A stretch of 64,000 nt of DNA from Paludibaculum fermentans (GTDB lineage Bacteria > Acidobacteriota > Terriglobia > Bryobacterales > Bryobacteraceae), in NCBI RefSeq assembly GCF_015277775.1, contig NZ_CP063849.1, positions 6,773,501 to 6,837,500 of the forward strand, in the 5' to 3' direction. How positions within the stretch are numbered: the stretch's first letter is position 1; each line of letters opens with the position of its first letter. Under the pieces are notes generated by a model that saw only the letters and a list, made by a program, of their open reading frames with translations, did no database searches and was not told where the DNA came from. Below are positions 55,637-64,000 of the stretch, piece after piece. The position numbers and the translations under genes were made by a program.

Positions 55637-55734
55637 AGGCCACCCTCTTGAACCTGGAAGCTGCCATCAAGGAACGCGGACCCACGTGGGAGGGTGGGCC
55701 CGCAGCCGAATACAGCCCGAACACCGTAGCCTCA

Positions 55735-55881
55735 TCAGGAGGACGCCTCGGTGGAGGTCAGGCCCTCGATCAGCCGTGCCTCCACTTCGTCAAGATACGT
55801 CTGCTCCTGGCTGGCCAGTTGTTCGGAATACTCATCCGTCTGAAATTGCGTGAATTCGTCGATATTCTCTGTGGCTGGCAT
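55735..55881 (-). CDS. Small acidic protein, 48 residues
   Basis: An ORF starting 5 bases after the cupin stop and ending TCCTGA at 55735. It reads MPATENIDEFTQFQTDEY and later LIEGLTSTEASS: acidic, soluble and helical in composition (EQTYLDEVEARLIEG). The ribosome site would be the GGAG in the last codons of the cupin gene, giving translational coupling. No family is recognised. Its tight placement in a cluster of tightly spaced genes is the main support. Confidence 0.45.
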   Translation of the reverse strand: MPATENIDEFTQFQTDEYSEQLASQEQTYLDEVEARLIEGLTSTEASS

Positions 55882-55886
55882 GATGA

Positions 55887-56276
55887 TCACTTCTCCACAA
55901 CCAACACTGGAGCGCTCTTGTCCTTTACCAGGAACACGACGAACCGCGCCGCCTTCGTTTTGCTGGCGTTCCGCCCGACAACGTGAATATCGTTGGGGCC
56001 TTCATAGAAGGTCTGGCCCGGCGTCAGGGTGGTCTCCTTGCCTCCTTTCACCTGCATCACGATTGAACCCTCCAGTACGTAAATGAACCCGTGCGCATGA
56101 TGGCGATGAACCGGGTCCGAAGCGCCAGGCGGATACTCAACGGCGATCATCAGCCCTTCCTTGCCGGGGAATTCCACCAGGTCCTTCGACAGCAGCGGAC
56201 TCACCTTGGCATCCTGCGCCATCACGCCGCTGCCGAGCAGCAGGGCCAGCGCCAACCGTGATCGTGAGCTCGTCAT
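55887..56276 (-). CDS. Secreted single-domain cupin
   Basis: The 129-residue protein has a signal peptide (about 1-21, ending VMA) and a cupin fold with motif 1 PVHRHHAHGFIYVLEG (His ligands and Glu) and motif 2 around PGQTFYEGPNDIH. Such small exported cupins bind a metal and are often annotated as cupin_2 proteins of unknown substrate. Its ATG overlaps the stop of the upstream NmrA-like gene by 4 bases, so the two are translationally coupled; the 48-codon ORF follows. Confidence 0.85.
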   Translation of the reverse strand: MTSSRSRLALALLLGSGVMAQDAKVSPLLSKDLVEFPGKEGLMIAVEYPPGASDPVHRHHAHGFIYVLEGSIVMQVKGGKETTLTPGQTFYEGPNDIHVVGRNASKTKAARFVVFLVKDKSAPVLVVEK

Positions 56277-57076
56277 ACTTTCATCGCTCCCGTTTCTGTC
56301 GTCGGCTGCAGTTTCGCGGCCGTCACCTGTGGCGCGGACTCGCTCAGCCAGTTTGCGAAATAGGTCGTGCCGAACCGCGCGCCTGGGTCGGGGACCAGGG
56401 AGTTGTCCGTGACGGCCACACCGTAGTAGCGCGACGTAGGGTCGGCGATCACCTTGCGCGGATCGTTGCGGGCAGCCAGTCCGGTCCGGACAAGCTGATC
56501 GAGCCGGAAGCGCTCCGGCCCGCCCACTTCAACGGTGCCATTCACCGGTGTACCAACCACGACGCGCCCCACCGCGCTGGCAACATCGTCCGCCGCCATG
56601 GGCTGGATAAACACAGGGGGCAGGCGGATCTCGTTGCCCACCGTGGACAGATCGGCAATACCTCGAACGAACTCGAAGAACTGCGTCGCGCGGACGATCG
56701 AATAAGGAATCGATGCGGCCTTGATCAAGTTCTCCTGGGCCAACTTCGCGCGGAAGTAGCCGCTCTCCAGCAGGCGGTCCGTTCCCACAACAGACAGGGC
56801 CACGTGGTGTCCCACCCCGGCGGCCGCTTCATAGGAGAGGAGGTTGCGCGTTGACGTCTCGAAGAACCTCATCACCGCGCCGTCTTCCCAGTTAGGGGAA
56901 TTCGAGACATCGACTACAACCGATGCCCCTTTCAGTGCGTCTGCGAGCCCCTTGCCCGTCAGGGTGTCGACACCGGTGTTTGGGGAGGCCGCCACCGCTT
57001 CATGTCCATGCTCACGAAGCTTGGTCACAAGCTTCGATCCAATCAATCCAGTACCACCAATTACCACGATCTTCAT
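56273..57076 (-). CDS. NmrA-like atypical SDR (NAD(P)-binding), copy 1
   Basis: The 267-residue protein begins MKIVVIGGTGLIGSKLV, a GxxGxxG dinucleotide-binding motif, and continues with DVSNSPNWEDGAVMRFFETS and YSIVRATQFFEFVRGIAD, typical of NmrA/atypical SDR proteins of the SDR_a5 type. It lacks the Tyr-x3-Lys pair of classical SDRs, so a role as redox sensor or quinone/ether reductase is possible. It is a clear paralog of the product at 61765-62526 (shared SVVGT, QFFEFV, IQPMAA-DVASAV and GPERFR). AAGGA precedes the ATG. First gene of cluster A. Confidence 0.85.
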   Translation of the reverse strand: MKIVVIGGTGLIGSKLVTKLREHGHEAVAASPNTGVDTLTGKGLADALKGASVVVDVSNSPNWEDGAVMRFFETSTRNLLSYEAAAGVGHHVALSVVGTDRLLESGYFRAKLAQENLIKAASIPYSIVRATQFFEFVRGIADLSTVGNEIRLPPVFIQPMAADDVASAVGRVVVGTPVNGTVEVGGPERFRLDQLVRTGLAARNDPRKVIADPTSRYYGVAVTDNSLVPDPGARFGTTYFANWLSESAPQVTAAKLQPTTETGAMKV

Positions 57077-58063
57077 GACTGTCCTTTCTATTCAGGCGGA
57101 GCATCTTGTTGCTCCGGTCTCGTTTGCACTCACATCTTCAAAGAGGCTTCCGCTTCCGATGCCCGGCAGCCGTGCCCAGGGGCAACAACACGACCCCCCG
57201 CCGCGCGGATACGGCCTTTCCCGGCAGCATCCTGTGTTCACCCGTTGCCTTCCTTGCCCGTTCTCCTTCGGTCGGCAATGCACGAAGGGAGACAATAGGA
57301 ACCGCTACGGCACAGGGCGGATACCACGAAAACATCGTTCTGCCTGATTGAAATACTGCACGCAGGGTGCCAACACGGATGGCGCACCGGATGGTTCCGG
57401 CGATCTAGAGAATTGACAGGTACTTCCATGAACCTGCCGGCGGAACCGGGATGATCAACGCCGACGCCATTTCGTGACTCACGGAACGAGCCGCTCGAAC
57501 CCTCACGAGATGCAGTGACTGGAGTCTCCGTCATGCTGGAAGCCGGCCATCACCACCCGCCTGGCGGATCCTCCGCAGAGGGGACGACGCAACAGTCCGG
57601 CCGTTCTGAACGAAGGACTCATTCCTCGGAAGGCCGCGCGACGGATTGGAAGGAGTCCCCATGGCCCAACGAGCCGCCGAAGCGCACGAAGCCGCAAATT
57701 GAGCCGCGAACGTGAGTGAGCGGATAGCCCGCTGAAGAGCTGCAACGACCCCATCCCGACGACCCTTTGCCAGCGCATCTTCAACGCAGCGGCCACAAGT
57801 CCTCTGCGGACGGCGCACCCGCAGGCGGATCGAAGTCCTCGAGGCTGCCGGTTGATTCCGGACCCGGGCACTGACGCCGCGATGACGCCTCATCGAACAG
57901 GCCCGAAAGAACGGATTGCTCCTGTTCATGTCCAGGGGGTGTGGCGGTCAACTCGAAGTCGCCGATCTGCCCGCCATCCGGATCCTGCCACCGGCCGCCG
58001 CGATCAGGCTTGCCGCACCGCGGAGAACTCCCGGCCAGGCGGGGCTCCCAGCCTCGTCCCCGC
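57077..58063. other. About 1 kb between clusters, no gene recognised
   Basis: Upstream of cluster A and downstream of the MFS gene. Several overlapping ORFs are present but none has a protein-family motif; the strongest object is a 14-base sequence shared with the region upstream of cluster B (57464-57477). Decayed coding sequence cannot be excluded. Confidence 0.5.
57464..57477 (+). promoter_or_regulatory. 14-base motif shared upstream of clusters A and B (copy A)
   Basis: ACGCCATTTCGTGA occurs here, about 390 bases upstream of the first gene of cluster A, and at 63827-63840, about 380 bases upstream of cluster B, in the same orientation. Looser similarity continues for roughly 30 bases on the right. 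Confidence 0.4.
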
Positions 58064-59596
58064 CTATTGGCTGGGACCGGGCGAACGCCGCTCGCTTGAG
58101 AGGAATGCCGCCGCGCTGAGCGAACTGGCGGCCGCCAGCGCGACAGCCAGCCACAGCACTGTGCGATAGCCCGACACAAACGACTCCTTGACAGCTTGTT
58201 GCGTCGGGATGTCGTCGCTTTCGATGGCAGCGAGCTTCGTGCGCTGGGACTCGATCTTCGCCTGTAACGCCGGTGCCAGCGCAAGCCTGTCCAGCTTCTG
58301 GGTGAGAGTGGTCTGAAAGACCGCGTTCAGCAGCATTCCAAAAAGCGCCACGGCCAGCAACGCGGCAATCCGCGAGACAGCATTATTGATGCCCGACGCA
58401 ACGCCAGCCCGGGCTTGGTCTACGGAATTCATGACGGTCGTCGTCAAGGGGGCAACGCTCGCGGCCATCCCCAGCCCCAGAACGACCACCGCCGGGAAAA
58501 ACGTCGTCCAATAGGATCCGCCCACCCCGGGGATTGCAAACAGCGCGAACCCCACGGCTGCCACTAACGGGCCGATCACAAGAGGCTTCTTGGCGCCATA
58601 TCGAGCGACGAGCCCGCCAGACCAACGCGACAACAGGAACATCAGCAATATGAATGGCAGCAACGCCGCGCCTGCCTCAGTGGGTGAGTAGCCTTGTACC
58701 TGAATCAAATTCATGGGGAAGAAGATGAGAACCCCGCCCAGCGCCGCATACAGCAACAGCGTGAGCAGGTTGGCGCCGGCGAAATTCCTGGACCGAAACA
58801 ACTCGAACGGGAGCATCGGCGACGCGGATCGGGCTTCCCAATAGGACAAGGCAATCAAAGCCAAAGCGCCAAGTACGGCCGCCCAGGGCTCCGCTTGAAT
58901 GAGAGCGAAGACGATCCCGCCGAATCCCAGCGCCGCAAGCAGGCCGCCCAGCCAATCGGGACGCGCTCCCCTCTGGCCGGTCCGGCTCTCCGGGACCTTC
59001 CACAACGTCAGGCCGAGGACCGCAAGACCTAGCGGGATGTTGATGAAGAACACCCATCTCCACGATCCGTGTTCGATGAACCATCCGCCCAGGACGGGGC
59101 CGATCGCGGCGGTGATCGACGTGAAGCCTGACCAGGTACCAATCGCGCGCCCGCGCCGCTCCTCTGAGAAGTTGGCGCTGATCAGGGCCAGGCTGCCCGG
59201 AACAAGCAAAGCGCCGCCCACGCCTTGAAGGCCCCTCGCGAGAATCAACTGCCGGATATCGGGTGCGAATCCACACCACATGGAGGCCAGGGAGAAAACA
59301 ACAACACCAATGGCGAACAGCCTCCGGCGGCCATAGAGGTCACCGAGAGACCCGCCGGTGAGCAGCAGGGCCGCGAGAAAGAGCGCATAGGCCTCCACCA
59401 CCCATTGAACCTCCGCAATCGTTGCGGCCATGGCGGACTGCAGCGCCGGCAGTGCGACGTTCACCACGGTGCCGTCGACAAACACCATGCTGGATCCGAG
59501 AATCGTAGCGGCGATGATCCAGCCGCCGTTGGCCGGAGCCGGCGCAGCGCACGGACTCGCAAGCATCACTGCTTCATCGCAAGGAGGCTTCATCAT
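58064..59596 (-). CDS. MFS exporter, DHA2 (14-TM, EmrB/QacA-like)
   Basis: The 510-residue protein has about 14 hydrophobic helices. It carries motif D1-like [10 protein letters not shown] after helix 1, the MFS motif [15 protein letters not shown] between helices 2 and 3, and motif C-like [17 protein letters not shown] in helix 5, the antiporter signature of drug/H+ exporters. It would export drugs or other toxic compounds using the proton gradient. An in-frame second ATG follows the first. It starts 11 bases after the peroxidase gene and is the last gene of cluster B. Confidence 0.9.
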   Translation of the reverse strand: MMKPPCDEAVMLASPCAAPAPANGGWIIAATILGSSMVFVDGTVVNVALPALQSAMAATIAEVQWVVEAYALFLAALLLTGGSLGDLYGRRRLFAIGVVVFSLASMWCGFAPDIRQLILARGLQGVGGALLVPGSLALISANFSEERRGRAIGTWSGFTSITAAIGPVLGGWFIEHGSWRWVFFINIPLGLAVLGLTLWKVPESRTGQRGARPDWLGGLLAALGFGGIVFALIQAEPWAAVLGALALIALSYWEARSASPMLPFELFRSRNFAGANLLTLLLYAALGGVLIFFPMNLIQVQGYSPTEAGAALLPFILLMFLLSRWSGGLVARYGAKKPLVIGPLVAAVGFALFAIPGVGGSYWTTFFPAVVVLGLGMAASVAPLTTTVMNSVDQARAGVASGINNAVSRIAALLAVALFGMLLNAVFQTTLTQKLDRLALAPALQAKIESQRTKLAAIESDDIPTQQAVKESFVSGYRTVLWLAVALAAASSLSAAAFLSSERRSPGPSQ

Positions 59597-59607
59597 GGAC
59601 CTTGCCT

Positions 59608-60939
59608 TTAGGAGGCGAGCAGCTCACTGAGTGTCCTGCGCGGGCGCCATTCCTGGTTGTTCCGGCGATACGATGCAGGATCACTATCGATGAGTCCAAC
59701 CAGTACGTCGGCCACGATTCGGCCGCCGACGGGGCCAAGGCCATCACCGCCCGTACAGGCGTCTGCCTCGCGGAGAATGTAGTACCACAGTGGAGTCTCG
59801 CCATGCCAACCTGCGGAGGCAAGGCCCACCTGTTCCTCGGTGAGTGGGGTGGCTCCAATGTGACGCGCCAATGCCTCACCCGATGGCAGCCCGACTCCAT
59901 GACCCCGCTGGAGATCACGGACAGCCAGTGAATGATAGTCTTCCATCTCGCACTCTCCGGTGATGGCCACCGGTAGTTCGATGAGTGCTCGCACAATCGT
60001 TCCGTCGATCTTCTTGCACCGCTGCGCCGGTCGCGCGCCTGGAGCGTCAAAGAAAAGTGTCCAGTCGACCCTCCGCGCGTCCGGCACCGGCCGGAATCCC
60101 AGGAGATCAGGAAAGAGGGGCACCGGTTCAGTGTGCGGATTCAATTGGTAGCGGTGGCGAATCTGAGCGTGGCCGTACCGATAGGCAGCATCGGCAAACT
60201 CAAGAGGTATGAATCCCGAGGCGCCAGGACGAAACCATTGCGGACCTTCTCGAAGCACCTGGTCAGCGAGCGGCTGCCCGACCAGCCCGGGCAGGAAGTC
60301 GTTCAGCACAATCCACTGATAGTGCCACCGCAACTGCGTGGTCGCGGCGTGGAACAGGTCATCGTTCGCGGCTCCGCCGAGCCGGGCTTCATCGACGAAC
60401 CAGTTGTGAGCTCTGAGCAGGGCCAGATGCAGTTGCGACATCAACATGTGGGAGTCATTGCGCGGGTCCCCAATGATCGCGATGCCCTCTGCATTTCGTT
60501 GAAGGTCCGCTCCGTCCGCCCCAAGCAGGAACTTGGCCGGGTCGTCACGCTGGTAGAGGAACGGATGGCCCGTGGGTCCGTCGCCGTAAAGGCATTCAAG
60601 ATTGAGACGCGGGCTTCGCGCATTGCGCAGTTCCGCCGTATTCGTGTGCGATCGCAAAGCGGATCGGTCAGCCGTTATGTCGTGCGCGAGAAATTGGCCG
60701 AATATCGGCCAGCCGGCCGCGGTGTTCCCCAGGCAGTTGGGAGAGTCATCAATCTCTCCGCAATCACACGGGCCGCCTGCACGCCCAATCGCGTGCAGGA
60801 GTTTCTCGTCGGCCGTAAATGGTGGGAGGTCCGGAAACATCCGTGCGTAAGTAGCGGGGCCGATGGGGGCATCGCTTGGCCTTTGGGTTTGCGCGGGGAA
60901 CGGGCAGTGGCTCCGGGCCGCATTGGTGGGCTGATCCAT
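59608..60939 (-). CDS. Animal-type heme peroxidase family protein
   Basis: The 443-residue product matches the animal heme peroxidase (peroxidase-cyclooxygenase) superfamily: distal His86 in GQFLAHDIT, the GDPRND segment (158-163) that holds the catalytic Arg region, [12 protein letters not shown], and proximal heme His257 in [14 protein letters not shown]. No signal peptide is seen. Bacterial members oxidise halides or organic substrates with peroxide; the substrate is unknown. GGAG precedes the ATG. Its neighbours, a haloperoxidase-like alpha/beta hydrolase and two NmrA-like reductases, fit an oxidative or xenobiotic response. Confidence 0.88.
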   Translation of the reverse strand: MDQPTNAARSHCPFPAQTQRPSDAPIGPATYARMFPDLPPFTADEKLLHAIGRAGGPCDCGEIDDSPNCLGNTAAGWPIFGQFLAHDITADRSALRSHTNTAELRNARSPRLNLECLYGDGPTGHPFLYQRDDPAKFLLGADGADLQRNAEGIAIIGDPRNDSHMLMSQLHLALLRAHNWFVDEARLGGAANDDLFHAATTQLRWHYQWIVLNDFLPGLVGQPLADQVLREGPQWFRPGASGFIPLEFADAAYRYGHAQIRHRYQLNPHTEPVPLFPDLLGFRPVPDARRVDWTLFFDAPGARPAQRCKKIDGTIVRALIELPVAITGECEMEDYHSLAVRDLQRGHGVGLPSGEALARHIGATPLTEEQVGLASAGWHGETPLWYYILREADACTGGDGLGPVGGRIVADVLVGLIDSDPASYRRNNQEWRPRRTLSELLAS

Positions 60940-60999
60940 GAGCTCCTCTCTTCTTTGAACTATTGTCGCCTCTGTGGTTGCCCTCTTGCGCCACAGCCT

Positions 61000-61587
61000 C
61001 TATTGATGTTCACTCCTGCGGCCGACTGACCCGGCAAGATGTCTTTCAATGCGCGGGTCCGGAATGAACCAGATCAGCGCGGCGACCACAAACACCGCCT
61101 GTGCGATCCACGAGGACCGCAGGGTGGCACAGATCGCGACGATATACAGAACCGGCGATAGCCGGCCCTTCCAATCGCGCCCGATCGCTTCCTTCAGCAG
61201 CGAGCCCGGCCCTTGCCTGCGAATGATCGCTGCCTGGAGCAGATAGTACGCGACGCCCGCCATGAGAAGCACCACTCCGTAAAACGCCGTAGGCACCGCC
61301 GTGAAATGGTTCTCGCCCATCCACCCCGTCGCGAACGGAAATAGCGAGAGCCAGAACAACAGGTGCAGGTTTGCCCAAAGGATCGCACCCGTCACCGACG
61401 TGCAGGCGTGCAGCATGTGATGGTGATTGTTCCAGTAGATCCCGACATAGACAAAACTCAGGACGTAGCTGAGAAACACCGGCACAAGGGCGCCTAGGTC
61501 TTCCATGCCGTCCCCATGAGGCACCTTCATCTCCAGCTCCATGATGGTAATGATGATTGCGATGACGGCATCGCTGCATGATTCCAA
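61000..61587 (-). CDS. TMEM175-like (DUF1211) membrane channel
   Basis: The product (195 residues from a TTG start) has six hydrophobic helices and matches the bacterial TMEM175 family, which forms K+-selective tetrameric channels: SDAVIAIIITIMELEMKVP in helix 1, then SYVLSFVYVGIYWNNHHHML and LFWLSLFPFATGWMGE. In the family the first helix carries R-x3-FSD; here the sequence is RLESCSD, with Cys for Phe, and the Arg codon falls just 5' of the TTG. The frame stays open upstream without ATG or GTG, so the true start is unsure and a 5' lesion is possible. Third gene of cluster B. Confidence 0.78.
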   Translation of the reverse strand: MESCSDAVIAIIITIMELEMKVPHGDGMEDLGALVPVFLSYVLSFVYVGIYWNNHHHMLHACTSVTGAILWANLHLLFWLSLFPFATGWMGENHFTAVPTAFYGVVLLMAGVAYYLLQAAIIRRQGPGSLLKEAIGRDWKGRLSPVLYIVAICATLRSSWIAQAVFVVAALIWFIPDPRIERHLAGSVGRRSEHQ

Positions 61588-61764
61588 TCGCCCTTTGGGC
61601 GTCGACCCTCCAGTGTGCTCCTGCCGAGCGGGAAACGCGAACTCCAGACCGGATGGACACGGCGCCTGAACTCAACGGCCGTAAACGCTGGGCAAGTCAG
61701 GCGCCGGGCGGCATGTTTCCGCTCATGTCTGGGGCATTGGAACTAGCCCGCGCGCGTGCCCCTG

Positions 61765-62526
61765 CTACCGTGCGGCCGTCGCCATGCTAAGCCAGTTGTC
61801 GAAGCGCATCTCTCCGATGCTCGCCTCTCCGGACGCGATCAAAGTCAGCTCGCTCAGTTTGGCGCCGAAATAGGGCGTATTCTGATCGACAACCACCTCG
61901 CGTGAATCGTTGTGGGCACGCAGCCCCCGTCTGATGAATTCGTCAAAGCGGAATCGCTCCGGACCGGCGACCTCCAGCATGCCATTCAACGGCGACCCCA
62001 CCGCCACCTTCGCCACTGCGGAAGCCACGTCCTCGGCGGCCATGGGTTGGATGAATGCGGGCGGCACGTGCACCTGGTTGCCGACGGTCGCCGCATCGGC
62101 GATGCTCTTGACGAACTCGAAGAACTGCGTTGCGTGGACAATCGAGTACGCAATCCCTGACTCCTTGATCAGCCTTTCCTGCGCGAGCTTGGCGCGCATG
62201 TAGGGACTCGCCTGCAGGCGTTCCGTCCCCACCACTGATAACGCGACGTGATGTCTCACACCCGCCTCGGCTTCCTTGGACAGCAGGTTACGAGTGGAGG
62301 TCTGGAAGAACGCCATCACCGCCTTCTCCTCGAACGAGGGCGAATTCGAGACGTCAATGACGGCCGACGCGCCCATGAGAACCTCCGACAGTCCCTCGCC
62401 GGTGAGGGTGTTGACACCCGTGCTGGGAGCAGCCACGACCGCCTCGTGGCGGCCCGCCTTCAGCTTACCGATGACCTTTGAACCGATAAGACCGGTTCCG
62501 CCAACTACAACGATTTTCATACTCAT
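61765..62526 (-). CDS. NmrA-like atypical SDR (NAD(P)-binding), copy 2
   Basis: A 253-residue paralog of the 56273-57076 product, alignable over its whole length: KIVVVGGTGLIGSKVIGKL cofactor motif, VIDVSNSPSFEEKAVMAFF, YSIVHATQFFEFVKSIAD, IQPMAAEDVASAV and GPERFRFDEFI. It lacks a Tyr-x3-Lys pair. The function within NmrA/SDR_a5 proteins is not known from sequence. GGAGG lies 6 bases before the first ATG; a second ATG is at codon 3. It follows the alpha/beta hydrolase after 73 bases. Confidence 0.85.
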   Translation of the reverse strand: MSMKIVVVGGTGLIGSKVIGKLKAGRHEAVVAAPSTGVNTLTGEGLSEVLMGASAVIDVSNSPSFEEKAVMAFFQTSTRNLLSKEAEAGVRHHVALSVVGTERLQASPYMRAKLAQERLIKESGIAYSIVHATQFFEFVKSIADAATVGNQVHVPPAFIQPMAAEDVASAVAKVAVGSPLNGMLEVAGPERFRFDEFIRRGLRAHNDSREVVVDQNTPYFGAKLSELTLIASGEASIGEMRFDNWLSMATAAR

Positions 62527-62599
62527 TACGAACCTCCTTGGTTCATGCCATTTGGCTCTCGCATTTCAACTTCACTCGGCCGGTCTGGACCGTGGGCCC

Positions 62600-63451
62600 T
62601 CAAGCGGCTTTCGAGTTCCTGCTGTCCTGCTTCAGGAACTGCAACAGGTCTGCGTTGACTTGGTCCATGTGCGTTGCAGTAATGCCGTGGGGCGCGCCGG
62701 GGTAGTAGATTGCCCGCACATCCCTGATCAGTTGGGCCGCCTTACGCGCCGAATCGGTCACCGGAACGATCTGGTCTTCCTCGCCGTGAATGAGCAGGGT
62801 CGGGACATCGAACTTCCTGAGGTCGTCGGTGAAATCCGTTTCGGAGAAGGCTTTGATGCATTCATAAACGTTCTGCACACCGGCCTGCATGCTCAAGAGC
62901 CAGATCTGATCGAGTAGGCCCTGCGAGACATTGGCTCCGGGCCTGTTGGCCCCATAGAAGAGAACGGCGAAGTCCTTGTAGAACTGCGACGGATCCTTGG
63001 CAACACTCGCGCGTAAGCCATCGAACACTTCAATGGGGAGTCCCTCCGGATTCGCAGTCGTTTTGACCATGATTGGCGGAACGGCGGAAATGAGAACTGC
63101 TTTGGCTACGCGTCTCGTTCCGTGGCGCCCGATATAGCGGCTCACTTCGCCTCCGCCGGTAGAGTGACCCACCAGGACAGCGTTCCTCACATCCAGATGG
63201 TCCATCACCGCTGCCAGGTCGTCCGCATAGCTGTTCATGTCGTTGTGAGCCGGTGTTTGAGTGGAGCGGCCATGGCCCCGGCGATCATGCGCGATCACGC
63301 GGTAGCCCTGCTGCGCGAAGTAGAGCATCTGGCCCGACCACGCATCGGAAGACAAGGGCCAACCGTGGCTAAAGACAATCGCCTGCCCGGTACCCCAATC
63401 TCGGTAGTAGATCTCTGTTCCGTCCTTTGTTCTTACTGTGCTCATTTGCAT
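62600..63451 (-). CDS. Alpha/beta hydrolase, non-heme chloroperoxidase/arylesterase type
   Basis: The 283-residue protein has the full catalytic triad: nucleophile Ser97 in [11 protein letters not shown], Asp226 in [11 protein letters not shown] and His255 in PGAPHGI, with the oxyanion loop [12 protein letters not shown]. This subfamily is annotated as non-heme chloroperoxidases, which act as esterases/perhydrolases; the natural substrate is unknown. Two starts are possible; the second ATG (63445) has the better spacing (8 bases) to GAGGAG, whereas the first is only 2 bases from it. First gene of cluster B. Confidence 0.88.
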   Translation of the reverse strand: MQMSTVRTKDGTEIYYRDWGTGQAIVFSHGWPLSSDAWSGQMLYFAQQGYRVIAHDRRGHGRSTQTPAHNDMNSYADDLAAVMDHLDVRNAVLVGHSTGGGEVSRYIGRHGTRRVAKAVLISAVPPIMVKTTANPEGLPIEVFDGLRASVAKDPSQFYKDFAVLFYGANRPGANVSQGLLDQIWLLSMQAGVQNVYECIKAFSETDFTDDLRKFDVPTLLIHGEEDQIVPVTDSARKAAQLIRDVRAIYYPGAPHGITATHMDQVNADLLQFLKQDSRNSKAA

Positions 63452-63814
63452 ATCTCCTCTTCTGGTAATTAGTCGTGCATGCTTCGCGCCGGAGCCTTGA
63501 CTTGCGGCGCGATTACCTTAAATGCACGCGCCCGGCCAATCGGTGGTGAATCATCGAGCCTTGGCTATCTGCATCTGGACAAAGCATTAAACGCCAATGC
63601 CCCAGCCGCCTGCCCTGGAAGCGCAGACGACATCTCGTGAACTGAGAGGTTCCTGCTGCCACGGATTGCGACATGGCGTAGTTGCGGCGCAAGGAGAGCT
63701 GGGGATCCGGTGTGCTCCCTCACCGGCATCGCTGCTGGGATCCGGGGACGGCCGGCCGGGCAGGGACGTGTTCGAGTCACCTGAGTCGGATCCCGGGCAA
63801 TCGATCAAGCAATA

Positions 63815-63828
63815 GTAGAGACGTCTAC
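63815..63828. promoter_or_regulatory. Inverted repeat GTAGA-N4-TCTAC, operator-like
   Basis: Perfect 5-base arms around GACG, upstream of cluster B and touching the shared 14-base motif. TAGA...TCTA palindromes are typical of TetR-type operators, but no regulator gene is adjacent. Confidence 0.35.
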
Positions 63829-63840
63829 GCCATTTCGTGA
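63827..63840 (+). promoter_or_regulatory. 14-base motif shared upstream of clusters A and B (copy B)
   Basis: Second copy of ACGCCATTTCGTGA; see 57464-57477. Followed by partly similar sequence (CCGCT-CGAA-CC-TCACGA pattern) in both places. Confidence 0.4.
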
Positions 63841-63970
63841 ACCTCGCTTGCCCGCTTCGAATCCGTCACGACATTTCAGCTCCGGCATCGTGGTCTCGCT
63901 GGCGCCGGACAGTCGGCGCAACGGGCGTTTGTCCACGTAAGCATTACTGAATAGGCGCTTTCGGAGTTGT

Positions 63971-64000
63971 GGCCCTCCGTTCCCGCTTCCACAGCGTGCT
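63971..64000 (+). repeat. Start of sequence duplicated (inverted) in the Rhs island
   Basis: Exact reverse complement of 33953-33982. In the island this sequence lies 37-66 bases before the start codon of the metallo-beta-lactamase pseudogene, so here an intact plus-strand copy would start near position 64036, outside the window. Confidence 0.85.

Larger units (their letters stand above)
63452..64000. other. Right-end non-coding region between cluster B and a probable outside gene
   Basis: No coding signal is convincing. It holds a short inverted repeat (63815-63828), the 14-base motif shared with cluster A (63827-63840), and at its end the 30-base match to the upstream region of the metallo-beta-lactamase pseudogene. 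Confidence 0.5.

Noticed and set aside
63597-63815. 72-codon ORFs near the right end
   Set aside because: No motif, biased composition and overlapping frames on both strands; treated as non-coding.

Overview
The window looks like a chromosomal segment of a G+C-rich acidobacterium, probably of the Solibacter/Bryobacter/Paludibaculum type. This is an inference from gene content: an orphan ADOP-type ABC permease, a secreted GH127 glycosidase, a Gfo/Idh/MocA oxidoreductase with a Tat-like leader, a long two-domain ThyX-type protein, and very long secreted proteins built from Ig-like repeats. No rRNA or other marker is present to confirm it.

Positions 1-16307 are ordinary chromosome. They carry the 5' part of a multi-pass spermidine-synthase-like membrane protein, a secreted protein of unknown function, GH127, a hybrid sensor kinase, an ADOP permease, a Gfo/Idh/MocA oxidoreductase followed by tatA and tatC, a GntR regulator, a methyltransferase, tRNA-Ala(CGC), divergent dut and thyX (both in dTMP supply), and tRNA-Gly(CCC).

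Positions 16308-53521 form an accessory island starting just 3' of tRNA-Gly. It opens with about 1.3 kb holding no convincing gene, then one giant secreted Rhs/YD-repeat gene (R1, 17587-33408). R1 has Ig-like repeats, six concanavalin-like/Ig units, CBM-like, von Willebrand A and PKD modules, and an Rhs core. Behind it lie five 5'-truncated Rhs copies (R2-R6) that begin at different points of the same core. R2-R5 each end in their own C-terminal tip and are each followed by a small gene that is a candidate immunity gene. The tips of R2, R3 and R4 are short (66-75 residues), hydrophobic and share a start motif and two cysteines; their partners are small polytopic membrane proteins. The R5 tip is larger and its partner looks soluble. 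R1 has lost its own tip: at 33231 the reading frame runs into an antisense, decayed metallo-beta-lactamase-fold gene. The last 2.6 kb of R1 before this break is apparently identical to R5, so one crossover would return the R5 tip and immunity gene to R1 and delete 17,449 bp. This tip-reservoir arrangement is the most interesting feature of the window.

Positions 53522-64000 return to ordinary genes: a small conserved protein of unknown function, then two minus-strand clusters. Cluster A (57076 to 54884) is NmrA-like reductase, secreted cupin, a 48-residue ORF and an SDR. Cluster B (63451 to 58064) is alpha/beta hydrolase, a second NmrA-like reductase, a TMEM175-like channel, an animal-type heme peroxidase and a 14-TM MFS exporter. 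Together they suggest redox or xenobiotic stress. The last 30 bases of the window match, inverted, the upstream region of the metallo-beta-lactamase pseudogene inside the island, so its intact parent probably begins just past 64000.
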